Assembly (NCBI RefSeq): GCF_002906855.1
Contig: NZ_MINI01000048.1
Span: forward strand, 1,211,623 to 1,275,622
Direction of reading: 5' to 3'
Origin: Pseudomonas putida
GTDB lineage: Bacteria; Pseudomonadota; Gammaproteobacteria; Pseudomonadales; Pseudomonadaceae
DNA: 64,000 bases
This document shows, one piece after another, positions 52,589 to 62,033 of the stretch (position 1 is the stretch's first letter; the number at the start of each line of letters is the position of its first letter). The notes below the pieces were generated by a model. That model was not told the origin of the DNA. It saw only the letters and a list, made by a program, of their open reading frames with translations, and searched no databases. The translations under genes were made by a program, and so were the position numbers.

Positions 52589-55194
52589 GCGTCTCGGTCA
52601 GCAAGGTTCGTGGAAGGAAGAGGTCGGGGTGTATGCGGCAGGTAGCTGGCCAGCCAGCGCAGCAGTTCGTACAGGGGCAGCAGCCACCCGCGCAGCCAGA
52701 TGGGGGTGTGTTCGATCATGCGCAGGTAGCCAACGCCGCCCAACTTGAGCACGTCCATCAGGCTGCGCAGCGGGCGGTCGACTTCGTGTTTGTCCTGATA
52801 ACCCAGCCAGGCATCGGCGCGGGCGAAGGTGCAATGCACCAGGTCGATGCGCTGTTGCTGGTTGAGGCCCTCGAAGGTCAGGCCCACATGCCGGCCGACA
52901 ATGCGGGTGACCCGTGCATTGAAGGCAAATTCTCGCTGCCCGCGGCTCAGCAGCAGGCGCACGCGCGCCCCTGATGCAGGCTTCACACCGTCACCCAGTT
53001 GCAGGCCGATACCACCATCGGAATAGTCGACCAGGGTGCAGGGGAAACCATGACCACTCTCCAGCTGCAGTGCGGCCGGCAGGTGCATTTGCACGCGGTG
53101 CGCACGGCGCACCTGGCGCACTTCGGCGGCCACTGCGCAGGCGGCGCCGAGGATCAGCAGGTTGTAGGTCACCCACAACGAACTGACGATCACCGTACCG
53201 ATTTCCGCAGCCGGGCCGGTGAACAGGCGCCAGACGGCAAAGCCCAGGCCGGCCACGTTGAGGCCCGCGAGGAATAGGTACGGCTGGGCGATGCGCCAGT
53301 CGAACTGGCCCTCCTCCATCAGACCGCCCTTGGCGGTGACGTTGAACTTGCCCTTCTTCGGCGCGAACAACGCGACCGTGGTCGGTCGGGCGATGTACCA
53401 GGCCAGCACGGTCTCGTAGACCTCACCCCAGAAGGTCTGCCGGTACTTGCCCTGCATGCGCGAGTTGGTAAGGCTGGCGTGAATCATGTGCGGCAGCACG
53501 TACAGCAGGATCATCACGGCAGGCGCGTAGATGATGTAGGCGTGCAGCAGCAGGAACGCCAGCGGCGCGGTGAGGAAGACCAGGCGCGGCAGGCCGGCGA
53601 GGAAGTGCAGCATGGCGTTGGCGTAGCAGATCCGCTGGAACAGGCTCAGGCCGCGGCCGAACAGGGGGTTGTCGGTACGGAAGATCTGCACCATGCCGCG
53701 CGCCCAGCGGATGCGCTGGCCAATGTGCGCCGACAGGCTCTCGGTGGCCAGGCCCGCAGCCTGGGGAATGCCCAGGTAGGCCGAGGTCCAGCCCTTGCGG
53801 TGCAGGCGCAACGCGGTATGGGCATCTTCGGTGACAGTTTCGACGGCAAAGCCCCCGATGTCTGCCAGCGCGGTGCGCCGCAGCACGGCACAGGAGCCGC
53901 AGAAGAAAGCAGCGTTCCACATGTCGTTGCCGTCCTGGATCAGCCCGTAGAACAACTCGCCTTCGTTGGGGCGGCGGCGGAACGAACCCAGATTGCGCTC
54001 GAACGGGTCGGGCGAGAAGAAGTGGTGAGGCGTCTGCACCAGCGCCAGCTTCGGGTCCTTGAGGAACCAGCCGACGGTCATCTGCAGGAAGGAGCGCACC
54101 GGTACATGGTCGCAGTCGAAGATGGCAATGAGCTCACCGTCGGTGATCCCCAACGCATGGTTGAGGTTACCGGCCTTGGCGTGGTGGTTGTTCGGCCGCA
54201 CGATGTAGCCCACGCCAACCTCGTCGGCGAAGGCGCGGAATTCCTCACGCTTGCCATCGTCGAGGATGTAGATGCGCAGGCACTCGCGCGGCCAGTCCAG
54301 GCCTAGGGCAGCGAGCACCGTGGTACGCACCACCGAAAGGTCTTCGTTGTAGGTGGGGATCAACAGATCGACCTTGGGCCAACTTGCCGGGTCTTCCGGG
54401 AGGTTCGCCGGTTTACGCTCCAATGGCCAGCAGGTCTGGATGTAACCGAGGATCAACACGAACCAGGAGTAGGTCTCTGCCGCGAGCAGAATCACCCCGC
54501 AGACAAGATCGAGCGTGTCGTTCCAGTTCAAGGTCGAGGTGTAGCGCCACCACAGGTAGCGGCAGGAAATTATCGTCGACAGCACGATCAGCATCAGGGT
54601 CGGGAAGCGGCCCGGCATGTAGCGCACCAGCATGGCGATGCCCCACAGCAGGAAGATGAACACCAGCTGCGCCAAGTAACCGAACGGCTCGGTCACGCAG
54701 AGCACGGCCAGCAGCACGGCGAACGAGGTGAGCACGGTATAGAACAGGCGCCGGCCGAACACGCCCAGCCTTTTCAGGCGCTGGGCGGCACCTTGCTGCA
54801 GGTCGCTGTCGCGAAAACGCGCCGGCACCTGGCCCATGGCTTCGGCCACCCGCGCACGGCAGTTGCGCAGCACCGTCAAGGCGCCGCGCAGATAGCCGCT
54901 CGCGAACGACAAGACACGCAGCGGCCGACCGGGTTTGCGCGGCTGTGGCACCCGCCGCAGCAGCAGCCAGGCGCACTGGATCAACAGCCGCAGCGGGTCG
55001 CCCAGCGTCGGGCGCTTGCCGACGAACTGCGGGAACAAGCGCTGACGTTCAGCCAGCAGTGCCTGCCAGGCCGGTGATTCCAGCCGCAGCAACAGGAACG
55101 CCAGCCACACACCCAGGGTGAACAGCAGGGCGACCCCACGTTGTGCACCGCGCGCGGTGAAGTGGGCGTAGGCCGAGAGCGGGGTCACGTTCAC
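52585..55194 (-). CDS. bcsA: Cellulose synthase catalytic subunit BcsA with c-di-GMP-binding PilZ domain
   Basis: The chosen GTG 55194 gives 869 residues and overlaps the bcsQ stop (GTGA). The GT2 catalytic site is complete: LIPTYNEDLSVVR, DDGKREEF, the DxD in IFDCDHVPV (about 360), TED in VTEDAHTALRLHRKGW (about 455) and QRIRWARGM (about 494). Eight or so membrane helices flank it. The C-terminal PilZ domain has RRAHR and DYSDGGIG, the c-di-GMP-binding residues. UDP-glucose is polymerised and threaded through the membrane. Confidence 0.97.
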   Translation of the reverse strand: MNVTPLSAYAHFTARGAQRGVALLFTLGVWLAFLLLRLESPAWQALLAERQRLFPQFVGKRPTLGDPLRLLIQCAWLLLRRVPQPRKPGRPLRVLSFASGYLRGALTVLRNCRARVAEAMGQVPARFRDSDLQQGAAQRLKRLGVFGRRLFYTVLTSFAVLLAVLCVTEPFGYLAQLVFIFLLWGIAMLVRYMPGRFPTLMLIVLSTIISCRYLWWRYTSTLNWNDTLDLVCGVILLAAETYSWFVLILGYIQTCWPLERKPANLPEDPASWPKVDLLIPTYNEDLSVVRTTVLAALGLDWPRECLRIYILDDGKREEFRAFADEVGVGYIVRPNNHHAKAGNLNHALGITDGELIAIFDCDHVPVRSFLQMTVGWFLKDPKLALVQTPHHFFSPDPFERNLGSFRRRPNEGELFYGLIQDGNDMWNAAFFCGSCAVLRRTALADIGGFAVETVTEDAHTALRLHRKGWTSAYLGIPQAAGLATESLSAHIGQRIRWARGMVQIFRTDNPLFGRGLSLFQRICYANAMLHFLAGLPRLVFLTAPLAFLLLHAYIIYAPAVMILLYVLPHMIHASLTNSRMQGKYRQTFWGEVYETVLAWYIARPTTVALFAPKKGKFNVTAKGGLMEEGQFDWRIAQPYLFLAGLNVAGLGFAVWRLFTGPAAEIGTVIVSSLWVTYNLLILGAACAVAAEVRQVRRAHRVQMHLPAALQLESGHGFPCTLVDYSDGGIGLQLGDGVKPASGARVRLLLSRGQREFAFNARVTRIVGRHVGLTFEGLNQQQRIDLVHCTFARADAWLGYQDKHEVDRPLRSLMDVLKLGGVGYLRMIEHTPIWLRGWLLPLYELLRWLASYLPHTPRPLPSTNLADRDA

Positions 55195-55907
55195 GCTTCG
55201 CGCCTCGCCAGGCAACGTACCGCCAGGCTTTGCACATCCCGGGATGCCAGGCATTGCGGCGCGTAATGGCCAACCGGCGCCTTGCAGGCGAAGGCCTCGA
55301 CGAACGCTTCGTCACGGTGCACCAGTTGCATAGGCAGGCGCTTGCGGAACAGGTCACGCCACACCATCAGCACATCGCTCTGCAGGCTGCTGGCCGGGTC
55401 GAAACGGTTGACCAGCAGCATGTCGTAACGCTCGACCTGCTGACGCCCCAGCAGGATGTGGCTGGTCATCTCAGCCTCGGCCACCAGAACCCGCATGTCA
55501 GTGACGAAACCACGTGCGGCCTTGGTCGCTACCGGGTGAGGCAAGTCGAACAGCAGCCAGTCGAAATGCTTGGCCAGTGCGGCTTGGCGAGTACGCCACA
55601 CTTCGGGCTGCTGATAGCCGTGCAGCTCGCCGAGCCGGTGCGGATCCACTTCACCGAAGGGCATCACGCACAGGCCATCGAGTACCTCATAAAGGGGCTC
55701 GTCGTAGGGCCGCCCCTGCAGCTCGGCACAGGCCCAGCCGTCGCGCTGTTCGAGTGGCAGGTTGAAGTGCAGGCCCAGCAGGTTGTCCGGGCTCATGTCG
55801 ACCAGCAGCACGCGCTCACCCAGCTCACGCAAGGCATAACCCAGCGCCGCCAGCAGCGCAGTACGGCCCAACCCACCACGCAGTCCATGCAAGGCCAGGC
55901 TGATCAT
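55191..55907 (-). CDS. bcsQ: ParA/MinD-like ATPase BcsQ (YhjQ)
   Basis: The 238-residue protein is a SIMIBI-class ATPase, needed for polar or correct assembly of cellulose synthase in E. coli. The P-loop is GLRGGLGRTALLAALG, where the usual signature Lys-Thr is Arg-Thr; E. coli BcsQ is also deviant at this place (RGGVGTTT). VLLVDMSPDNLLGLHFN follows. It overlaps bcsR and bcsA by 4 bp. Confidence 0.93.
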   Translation of the reverse strand: MISLALHGLRGGLGRTALLAALGYALRELGERVLLVDMSPDNLLGLHFNLPLEQRDGWACAELQGRPYDEPLYEVLDGLCVMPFGEVDPHRLGELHGYQQPEVWRTRQAALAKHFDWLLFDLPHPVATKAARGFVTDMRVLVAEAEMTSHILLGRQQVERYDMLLVNRFDPASSLQSDVLMVWRDLFRKRLPMQLVHRDEAFVEAFACKAPVGHYAPQCLASRDVQSLAVRCLARREA

Positions 55908-56122
55908 GACTGCACGGCCTTCGACTGCTCGGTCCGCGCCAAGGCAGCTTCTTCCAGGCGGGCCATGCAGCTTTCGCCCAGCAGCGGCCAGCGCTGCAAC
56001 GCCTGCTGCACACCGACCATCATGGAAATGTCCTGATAGCTCAAAGCAGGCATGGCCAAGTACTGGCGCAACTGGGCGATATCATCACTGCGGTCGGATG
56101 GGTCTGCTTTGCCAGTCTTCAT
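55904..56122 (-). CDS. bcsR: Cellulose synthesis protein BcsR (YhjR-like)
   Basis: The 72-residue protein has the BcsR pattern: DDIAQLRQYLAMPALSYQDIS followed by LQRWPLLGE (compare ALKRWPLLAE in E. coli). BcsR binds BcsQ and stabilises the synthase assembly. ATG 56122 is chosen; its ATG overlaps the bcsG stop region. The C-terminal part (ARLEEAALARTEQSKAVQS) is longer than in E. coli. Confidence 0.85.
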   Translation of the reverse strand: MKTGKADPSDRSDDIAQLRQYLAMPALSYQDISMMVGVQQALQRWPLLGESCMARLEEAALARTEQSKAVQS

Positions 56123-57746
56123 GGGCTCTCCTTCGGAACAGGCTGCCAATCCGGCTGGCCTTGCAGGCGCATATAGGTTTGGCCCTGGTAGTCCAGCACC
56201 TGGGCACCGGAGGTTTCCGACACGCGCTCGGTGGTCGGCAGGTCGGTCAGCAGGCTTGGCAGGTCGAGGGTCTGCCCCGCCCCGAGGCCCGCATACACAC
56301 GGGAAACCAGCTCGGACAGCGCCAGGAAGCTGGTAGGCGCGGTGACCCGCAGAGGCTCGCCACGCGCCGGTTGGCCCATGCCAATGAACTTGAGGCCGAC
56401 CGGCACATGGGTGATCGACGGTGTCGGGATCTCACGCATGCCCGACAGTTGCATGCGGTCACCGTGCAAGGACGCGCCGTGCTCGGGAACGATGGCAACC
56501 ACCACGCGACGGCCGCTGCCTTCGAGCTCGTCGAGGAACTTGCCGAGGTCACCGAACAGGCGGTTGGCCCGCGTGGCGTAATCGGCCGGGCGCGTGCCGC
56601 CGTCGGCGGTCACCATGCGGTTGCCGTCATGCAGGCTGATGGTGTTGTAGAACAACGAAACATGGTCGGCGCCGGAACTCTTGCGCTTGCCCCACCAGCC
56701 GTGCAGTACGTCCAGGTCGCCAGCGATCGGCGAGCCGTCGAAGCTGACCAGCGCCCGCGGGAAGTCGCTGACGCTGAAGCCTGGCTGCGGCATGTGCTGG
56801 GTGGTGATGTCGCCGATAAAGTTGTCGAAACGCCCACTGTGGTTGAGCAGCGTCTGGCTCTGGAACCCAAGCTTGGCCAGGTTCTGGAACAGCAGGCACT
56901 GTTCGGGCGCCTGCTGGTACAGCCCCGCATGGGACGACTGGCCGCAACTGGCGCGCAGCATGCGAATCGCTGCCGGCCCGCTGTAGGAGGTCGCCGAGTT
57001 GAACTGATCGAACACCACGTCCAGGCGCGAGAACAAGGCGTTGTCGTGCATGCCGACAGCCGAGAGGTCGTCCCAGGCCAGGGAGCACACGTTGATTACC
57101 AGCAGGTCGAAGTTCTGCTCGTCCGCTTTCACGGCAGGGAATGTGGTCACCCGTTGCCGCTCGCTGGCGAAGAAGCGCTCCAGCCAGGCATCAGGGTCGC
57201 CGTGTCGGCCACGGCCGCAGCCGGTGCAACAGCGGCCGTGGTGGCCGGGTTGGCAGCACCGGCGACGGCTGGCTGGCCACCTCCGATGCTCAGCGCCGGC
57301 AGCCCGCCGACCGCCAGCCATGCCAGGCCGGCCAAGCTCAGCGTGCTCAGGCGCAGCCAATGACGCAGGTAAAGGTAGCCCACCAGCAGCAGCAACAGGG
57401 CGCCGATCAGGTTCCAGTTGATGAACCTGGCCAGCAGTTCCAACAGGTAATCCCACGAGAAATCGAGCACCCCAGGCTGCGCCAGCAAGCGCCGGAACGG
57501 TGGCAGCCAGGTGTCGTGATAGAACAGCGCGATGCCCACGGGTACGGCCACGACCTGGCGCCCGACACGCAGCCAGCGCCTCGGCAGCGGGATCAGCAGA
57601 AATGCCGCGAACAGCAGATTGGGCAATGCCTGGAAGTCCAGCATGCCAACCGCGACCAACAGGAACTTGGCCAGGAAATAGAGGTTCCAGGCACCCAGAC
57701 CGTGCCAACGGGCCGGCACCGGGGCGGAAATTGTCGAACTAGTCAT
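56119..57746 (-). pseudogene. bcsG: bcsG, cellulose phosphoethanolamine transferase, with an apparent frameshift
   Basis: BcsG adds phosphoethanolamine to cellulose. The first part (start ATG 57746, MTSSTISAPVPARWHGLGAW) encodes about 180 residues with four or five membrane helices. It then runs into a stop at 57147. The catalytic domain continues in the other frame from near 57198 to 56119: PDAWLERFFASERQ, the nucleophile serine in NVCSLAWDDL, zinc-site residues and VPEHGASLHGDR. One missing base (or two extra) near 57198-57200 explains it: restoring one base gives AVADTADPDAWLERFF. The rest is intact, so it is a recent mutation, a sequencing error, or, less likely, programmed frameshifting. 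Confidence 0.85.
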
Positions 57747-57925
57747 TATTCAGTGTCCTGACGCACCACACGGCGGCGTACACCCACCGGCTTCAGGTAA
57801 CGAGGTCGCAAAAGGCGGTTCAGCCAGCCCTTCACGGTGGCACGCACGCTCACCACGAACAGGACCAGGATCAAGGTAACCAGCGCACTGATGCCAATTA
57901 CCTGAAGCAGTTGCACGAAGTTCAT
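57746..57925 (-). CDS. bcsF: Small membrane protein BcsF
   Basis: The 59-residue protein begins MNFVQLLQVIGISALVTLIL and has one transmembrane segment (about residues 8-25) and a basic cytoplasmic tail ending VVRQDTE. Between bcsE and bcsG this matches BcsF, which links BcsE and BcsG at the membrane in E. coli. ATG 57925 overlaps the bcsE stop by 4 bp and its TAA overlaps the bcsG ATG (TAATG). Confidence 0.88.
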   Translation of the reverse strand: MNFVQLLQVIGISALVTLILVLFVVSVRATVKGWLNRLLRPRYLKPVGVRRRVVRQDTE

Positions 57926-59424
57926 GCTGCCCCTCCAGGGTCCAGGGCGATCCGCCGAGGCACCAGGGTGGGCCGTTTCAGCGCCGCTGGCAGCACCACC
58001 GACTCGGCCAGTGGCGGCTGCGGTACGGTTTCGTCGAGAAATGCCGGAGCGTCCAGGCTGTCGAGGCTGACCAACAGATCCTGGTTGATGAACAGCTCCT
58101 TCCAGGACAACTGGAAGATGTGGTCAAGCGCCTGCTCGACGCCCTCCGAACGGCAGGCGAAGAGAAACAGGAACAACACCTCGCCGACCACGCAGGCGAT
58201 GTCGCCATCGCGGCGGAACACCGTGCGCGAGCAGGACTGCAGCGGGCTCAGGCCCGGTGCCGGGCGCAACACCAAGAGCTGGTGGACGATTTCGCCGTTA
58301 CGATGGCCGTGCCACATCTGCCGCACCGCTTCGGCAAACACCCGAGGTGCCACCAGGCCGCAGACCGGCATTGGCCGCAGGCGAGCGAGCAAGGCATCGA
58401 AGTCGGCCGGCAGGTGGCGGCGCCAGACATAACCCTGGATGCTGTCGACCATGGTCAGGAAACGCGACAGGCTGGCGCCGAACGGCACGATCAGGCTTGC
58501 ACCACAGGCCAGCAACAGCTGCTCGTCCTGGTAGCGCAGGGTTGGCGCCATTTCCCGCACTACTAATTTCAGGGCATTGCCACGCAGCTGCCGCAAAGTG
58601 TGCAACTGACGAGCGAGGACATCCAGACGCTGGCCCCCATCCATGGCGAAAATCACGGTTGCCGACACAGCACGACTGGCCTTGGCGCCAACCTCGTTAA
58701 TGCTGTCGAACACTTGCCAGTGCTCCGACAAGGCAGGCGCACCTTCGAGGACCTGGCTCTGGGCCAGGCAGAGCAGCTCATCGCCGCCGGCATCGGTCAA
58801 CGGCAACGGCCGCCCAGCAACGGCAAAACCACCGGCATGCCGTGCGAGTTCCAAATCCTGGGTGCCGGCAACGCCGAGCCTGTTGCTCCAGAAGTGCTGC
58901 AGGTAACGCGTGCCACCCTGGCCGCGATACAGCTGGGCGAGCCCGTCGAGCGACTGGTTGAATGCGCGCAGGCGCTCGACCAGCGAGGCACTCTGCCCTT
59001 CACTGATCACCAGAACCAGCGCACCGGCAGCAAGCGCCGCCTGGCGCAGCGCCTGGCACCAGTGCTCGGCAGAGCCGCCGTCCCAGGCAGCCGATGGCAC
59101 GATGACCAGCAGCACTCGGCCAGGCAAGTCGATACGCGGCAGGTCGTTTTTCAGGTGCAGAATGGCCCGCGTGTCAGCCTCGAACAACGTCAGCTCGGCA
59201 GGACCGCAAGTGGGGTCCAGGCCTGCGAGGGCCTCTTGTATCATCCGCGCACCACCCAGCAACGCCGCCCGGCCTTGTTCAGGCATGGCTTCGATCACTT
59301 GGCGGCAGAGCGTAGCGGCGTTTTCTGTGGTGTCACAGGCCAACCAATACAGGCCTTGCTCATGGAACTGACTATGCTCGGCACCTAGTCCGGGAATAGC
59401 CAACAACGGAATACTTTTCGTCAA
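57922..59424 (-). CDS. bcsE: c-di-GMP-binding cellulose regulator BcsE
   Basis: This 500-residue cytoplasmic protein is the BcsE type. It has an N-terminal NTPase-like part (IPLLAIPGLGAEHSQFHEQGLYWLACDTT is one family hallmark, split here into short pieces) and a C-terminal GIL domain. The c-di-GMP site RxxD is present as RDGD in TVFRRDGDIACVVGEVLF, near residue 407. BcsE boosts cellulose output and recruits BcsF and BcsG. It is the first gene of a nine-gene operon, preceded by a 311-bp region with an inverted repeat. Confidence 0.92.
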   Translation of the reverse strand: MTKSIPLLAIPGLGAEHSQFHEQGLYWLACDTTENAATLCRQVIEAMPEQGRAALLGGARMIQEALAGLDPTCGPAELTLFEADTRAILHLKNDLPRIDLPGRVLLVIVPSAAWDGGSAEHWCQALRQAALAAGALVLVISEGQSASLVERLRAFNQSLDGLAQLYRGQGGTRYLQHFWSNRLGVAGTQDLELARHAGGFAVAGRPLPLTDAGGDELLCLAQSQVLEGAPALSEHWQVFDSINEVGAKASRAVSATVIFAMDGGQRLDVLARQLHTLRQLRGNALKLVVREMAPTLRYQDEQLLLACGASLIVPFGASLSRFLTMVDSIQGYVWRRHLPADFDALLARLRPMPVCGLVAPRVFAEAVRQMWHGHRNGEIVHQLLVLRPAPGLSPLQSCSRTVFRRDGDIACVVGEVLFLFLFACRSEGVEQALDHIFQLSWKELFINQDLLVSLDSLDAPAFLDETVPQPPLAESVVLPAALKRPTLVPRRIALDPGGAA

Positions 59425-59491
59425 AACGATGACTCTGAATTCGAAATCGGAGCTGATTCAAAGACGTAGGCCGCACGTGCGCATTAGAGGC

Positions 59492-59517
59492 TTTTTGACG
59501 AACAAGAACGTCAAAAA
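59492..59517. promoter_or_regulatory. Perfect inverted repeat upstream of the bcs operon
   Basis: TTTTTGACG, an 8-base centre and CGTCAAAAA are exact complements, 68 bp before the bcsE start. The rest of the 59425-59735 gap is AT-rich and holds no gene I can support, so this stretch is the likely operon promoter and operator. The repeat could bind a dimeric regulator or form an mRNA hairpin. Confidence 0.5.
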
Positions 59518-59735
59518 TACGACGCAACCAGATTAGGCTTAAGTTTAGTCCGTCAATTCTACAGCACTAGGTGAAAATAGTGTCAAGATGATATTTGTGA
59601 GTTGCCGCACACGTTTGCCAGTTGCGATGTGCCGTTCCAAGCCAATGCTCGGCCGACTGGCAGGCGCAGCAGGGCAAAGTTGCCTATGCTGCGCCAGAGC
59701 CGATCCACGGATTCAACGTGATGAGGATGAACGCC

Positions 59736-60077
59736 ATGTTCTACGTGCAACGCGACGGCGAGGGGCAGTTGGCGCGGGTGGAAGCCGCACCCTATGCCGA
59801 GTACACGGAAATCCTGCCCGCCGACCATGCGGAAATCCAGGAATGGTTCGCCGACGATGTTGTCGAGAACAGCCTCAAGCAACTCAAGCAGAGCGACCTG
59901 GACATGATCCGCGTGCTCGAAGACCTGATCGAGGTGCTGACCACCAAGGGTGTGATCAGCATCACCGACCTGCCTGCCGGGGCTCAGGCCAAGCTGCTCA
60001 GCCGCTCGACGGCGCGCAAGGCGCTGGGCGGCCTGACCAACCTGATCGAAGAAGACGAGGAAACCGGGTTGATCTGA
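59736..60077 (+). CDS. Conserved small protein (often called tryptophan synthase beta-like)
   Basis: This 113-residue soluble protein starts MFYVQRDGEGQLARVEAAPY. The conserved middle is ENSLKQLKQSDLDMIRVLED and the C-terminal part is TDLPAGAQAKLLSRSTARKA. Pseudomonas genomes often carry it as 'tryptophan synthase subunit beta-like', but it lacks any PLP enzyme motif and is far too short. Function is unknown. ATG 59736 is chosen over several near ATG codons; GAGG lies upstream. It is convergent with lapD. Confidence 0.82.
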   Translation: MFYVQRDGEGQLARVEAAPYAEYTEILPADHAEIQEWFADDVVENSLKQLKQSDLDMIRVLEDLIEVLTTKGVISITDLPAGAQAKLLSRSTARKALGGLTNLIEEDEETGLI

Positions 60078-60079
60078 GA

Positions 60080-62023
60080 TCAGCGCCAGGGCGCAGGCTC
60101 CCCAGATAGCAGGCCCTGGAACCCTTCGATGCCCAGGCCCTGCAGTACCTGCCGTTCGCCTTCGGTCTCGACCCGCTCGGCGATCAATGGCAGGTCGATA
60201 CTGTGCGCCGCACGCTGGATCGCCTCGATGAATAGCCGCTTGTGTTGCTCCTGGTCGATGTTGCGAATGTAGCTGCCATCGATCTTCAGGTAGGCCAGGC
60301 CCAGATGCGCCAGGTTGCCGATCATGCTGAAGCGACCACCAAAGCGCTGCAGAGCCAGGCCGAAACCAAGCTCGCGCAGGCGCCGGGTCAACTGTTCCAG
60401 CGCGGCCTGCTTCGGCAGTTGCTCCTCGCCGATCTCCAGGATCAACCGCGCACCCAGCGCCGTGTTCTGGCTCAGCAGCTCATAGACCCTCTCCAGAGCC
60501 TTTGGCTCGGCCAAGGTTGTAGCAGACAGGTTCAGGGCCAGCACCGGGCCGTAACTGCGCAGGTGCGCGAGCGCTTTTTCCAGTACCAGCAGGTCCAGCC
60601 GCGCCATCCAGCCAAAACGCTCCAGCCAGGGCAGGAAGCGGCCAGCGGGCAAGGCCTCGCCCTGCTCGTCGAGCAGCCGCGAGATCACTTTGTAGTGAAG
60701 CACCCGCTGAGGGGCCTGGGTCTGGACCACCGGCTGGAAGAACAGCTCGAAGCGGCCTTTGACAAAGGCCTCGTCCAGGCGCTTATGCCACTCGTGCTGG
60801 CTGTCGCCAGCAACGGCAGCGGCACCCTGCTCCAGACATACCCAACCCGACATCGGCTGATTCTCGGCACGCGCCAAAGCCTCGTCAGCCAGCCTGAGCA
60901 GCACTTGCGGCGCATCGCCCGGGCTGAACGGCGCCAGGCCAATGCAGGCGACCGGCGAAATGTCGCTGGCACCCGTTTCGTACAGGCTCTGCAATGCCGC
61001 CTCAAGATCCTGGGCAAGCTGCACAGCGTCTTCGTGGACCATTCCGGGCGCCAAGACGGCGAATTCACCACCACGGCTGCGGGATATCAGGTCGTTGGTC
61101 TCCGGGAAGGTGGCGCAGGTACGCCTCAGCTGCTCACCTACCGCTTGCAGCAGCTGGTCCGTACGCTGGCCACCGAGACGGGCGTTGAGCCCTGCCAGCC
61201 CCTGTACACGCAGCAACAGCAGGTAGCCGGCACGGGCCTCCTCCATGTTGCTGACGCGGGCGTTGAGCTGCATTTCGAAGTAGCGCCGGTTCGACAACCC
61301 GGTCAGGCTGTCCTGATAAGACTCGGCACGCAGCCGCTCACTGCGCTCAGCCTGCTCGCTGAACAGCGCCTTGAGCTTTTCAACCATCTGATTCATTGCC
61401 TGCACCACCCGGCGCAGCTCTGGCGTACGCGGCTCCGGCAGGCTGTGGAACTCACGCCGGGCAATGGCGTGTGATTGCTCAACCATCGCATCTAACGGGC
61501 GCAGTTGGCGACGCAGCAGCAAGGCGCCCAGCGCCGCACTCCCAGCACCGCACAGCAGCAGCCAGCCCAAGCTGCCCAACGCGCTCTGCCAGAGTTTACC
61601 GAGGGCAAACATCGGGTGGCTGATCACCTCGACCCGCGCAGCCTGCTGCCAGCCACGGCTGACGATGGCATCGCCGCCAGCTGCTTCCAGGCCGATCAGG
61701 TGGATGAACCAGGCAGGCACGCCTCCTGGGTCTGGCTCGGCGTGGCGCTCCACCAGCACGGCGTTGGAGCCCATGTCGATGACCTTGATGCTGGCATAGT
61801 AGCCACTGTCAAAGATCGAGCTGACCATCAGCTCGACCATCGCCGGGTCATCAATATTTGGCGTGAGCGACAGTGCCAGCGCAGTGGCTGCATCCTGGGC
61901 GTGGGAACGCAACTGATTGACATACTGGCTGCGCGAGCTTTCCAGGCTGACCATGAAGCTGCCGCTGAACGCGATGACCAGGAACAGGCAAATGGCCAAC
62001 AGCAATTGTTTGAACAGTGACAT
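60080..62023 (-). CDS. lapD: LapD, inner-membrane c-di-GMP receptor (HAMP-GGDEF-EAL, degenerate)
   Basis: The 647-residue protein has an N-terminal membrane helix (LFKQLLLAICLFLVIAFSG), a periplasmic PAS-like part (about 25-150) and a second helix (WLLLCGAGSAALGALLLRR). The cytoplasmic half is HAMP (RPLDAMVEQSHAI), a GGDEF with RGGEF in place of GGDEF, and an EAL with KVISRL in place of EALLR, so neither is expected to be active. LapD binds c-di-GMP and sequesters LapG. It lies 10 bp after lapG. Confidence 0.93.
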   Translation of the reverse strand: MSLFKQLLLAICLFLVIAFSGSFMVSLESSRSQYVNQLRSHAQDAATALALSLTPNIDDPAMVELMVSSIFDSGYYASIKVIDMGSNAVLVERHAEPDPGGVPAWFIHLIGLEAAGGDAIVSRGWQQAARVEVISHPMFALGKLWQSALGSLGWLLLCGAGSAALGALLLRRQLRPLDAMVEQSHAIARREFHSLPEPRTPELRRVVQAMNQMVEKLKALFSEQAERSERLRAESYQDSLTGLSNRRYFEMQLNARVSNMEEARAGYLLLLRVQGLAGLNARLGGQRTDQLLQAVGEQLRRTCATFPETNDLISRSRGGEFAVLAPGMVHEDAVQLAQDLEAALQSLYETGASDISPVACIGLAPFSPGDAPQVLLRLADEALARAENQPMSGWVCLEQGAAAVAGDSQHEWHKRLDEAFVKGRFELFFQPVVQTQAPQRVLHYKVISRLLDEQGEALPAGRFLPWLERFGWMARLDLLVLEKALAHLRSYGPVLALNLSATTLAEPKALERVYELLSQNTALGARLILEIGEEQLPKQAALEQLTRRLRELGFGLALQRFGGRFSMIGNLAHLGLAYLKIDGSYIRNIDQEQHKRLFIEAIQRAAHSIDLPLIAERVETEGERQVLQGLGIEGFQGLLSGEPAPWR

Positions 62024-62033
62024 TTGTGCTCCT

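Noticed and set aside
55191..56122. ParA/ParB-like partition pair
   Set aside because: The ATPase has the BcsQ-type P-loop and lies inside the cellulose operon; the small partner matches BcsR.
59622..60077. Longer start for the small gene before lapD
   Set aside because: The extra residues are not domain-like and have no ribosome site; GAGG precedes the inner ATG codons.
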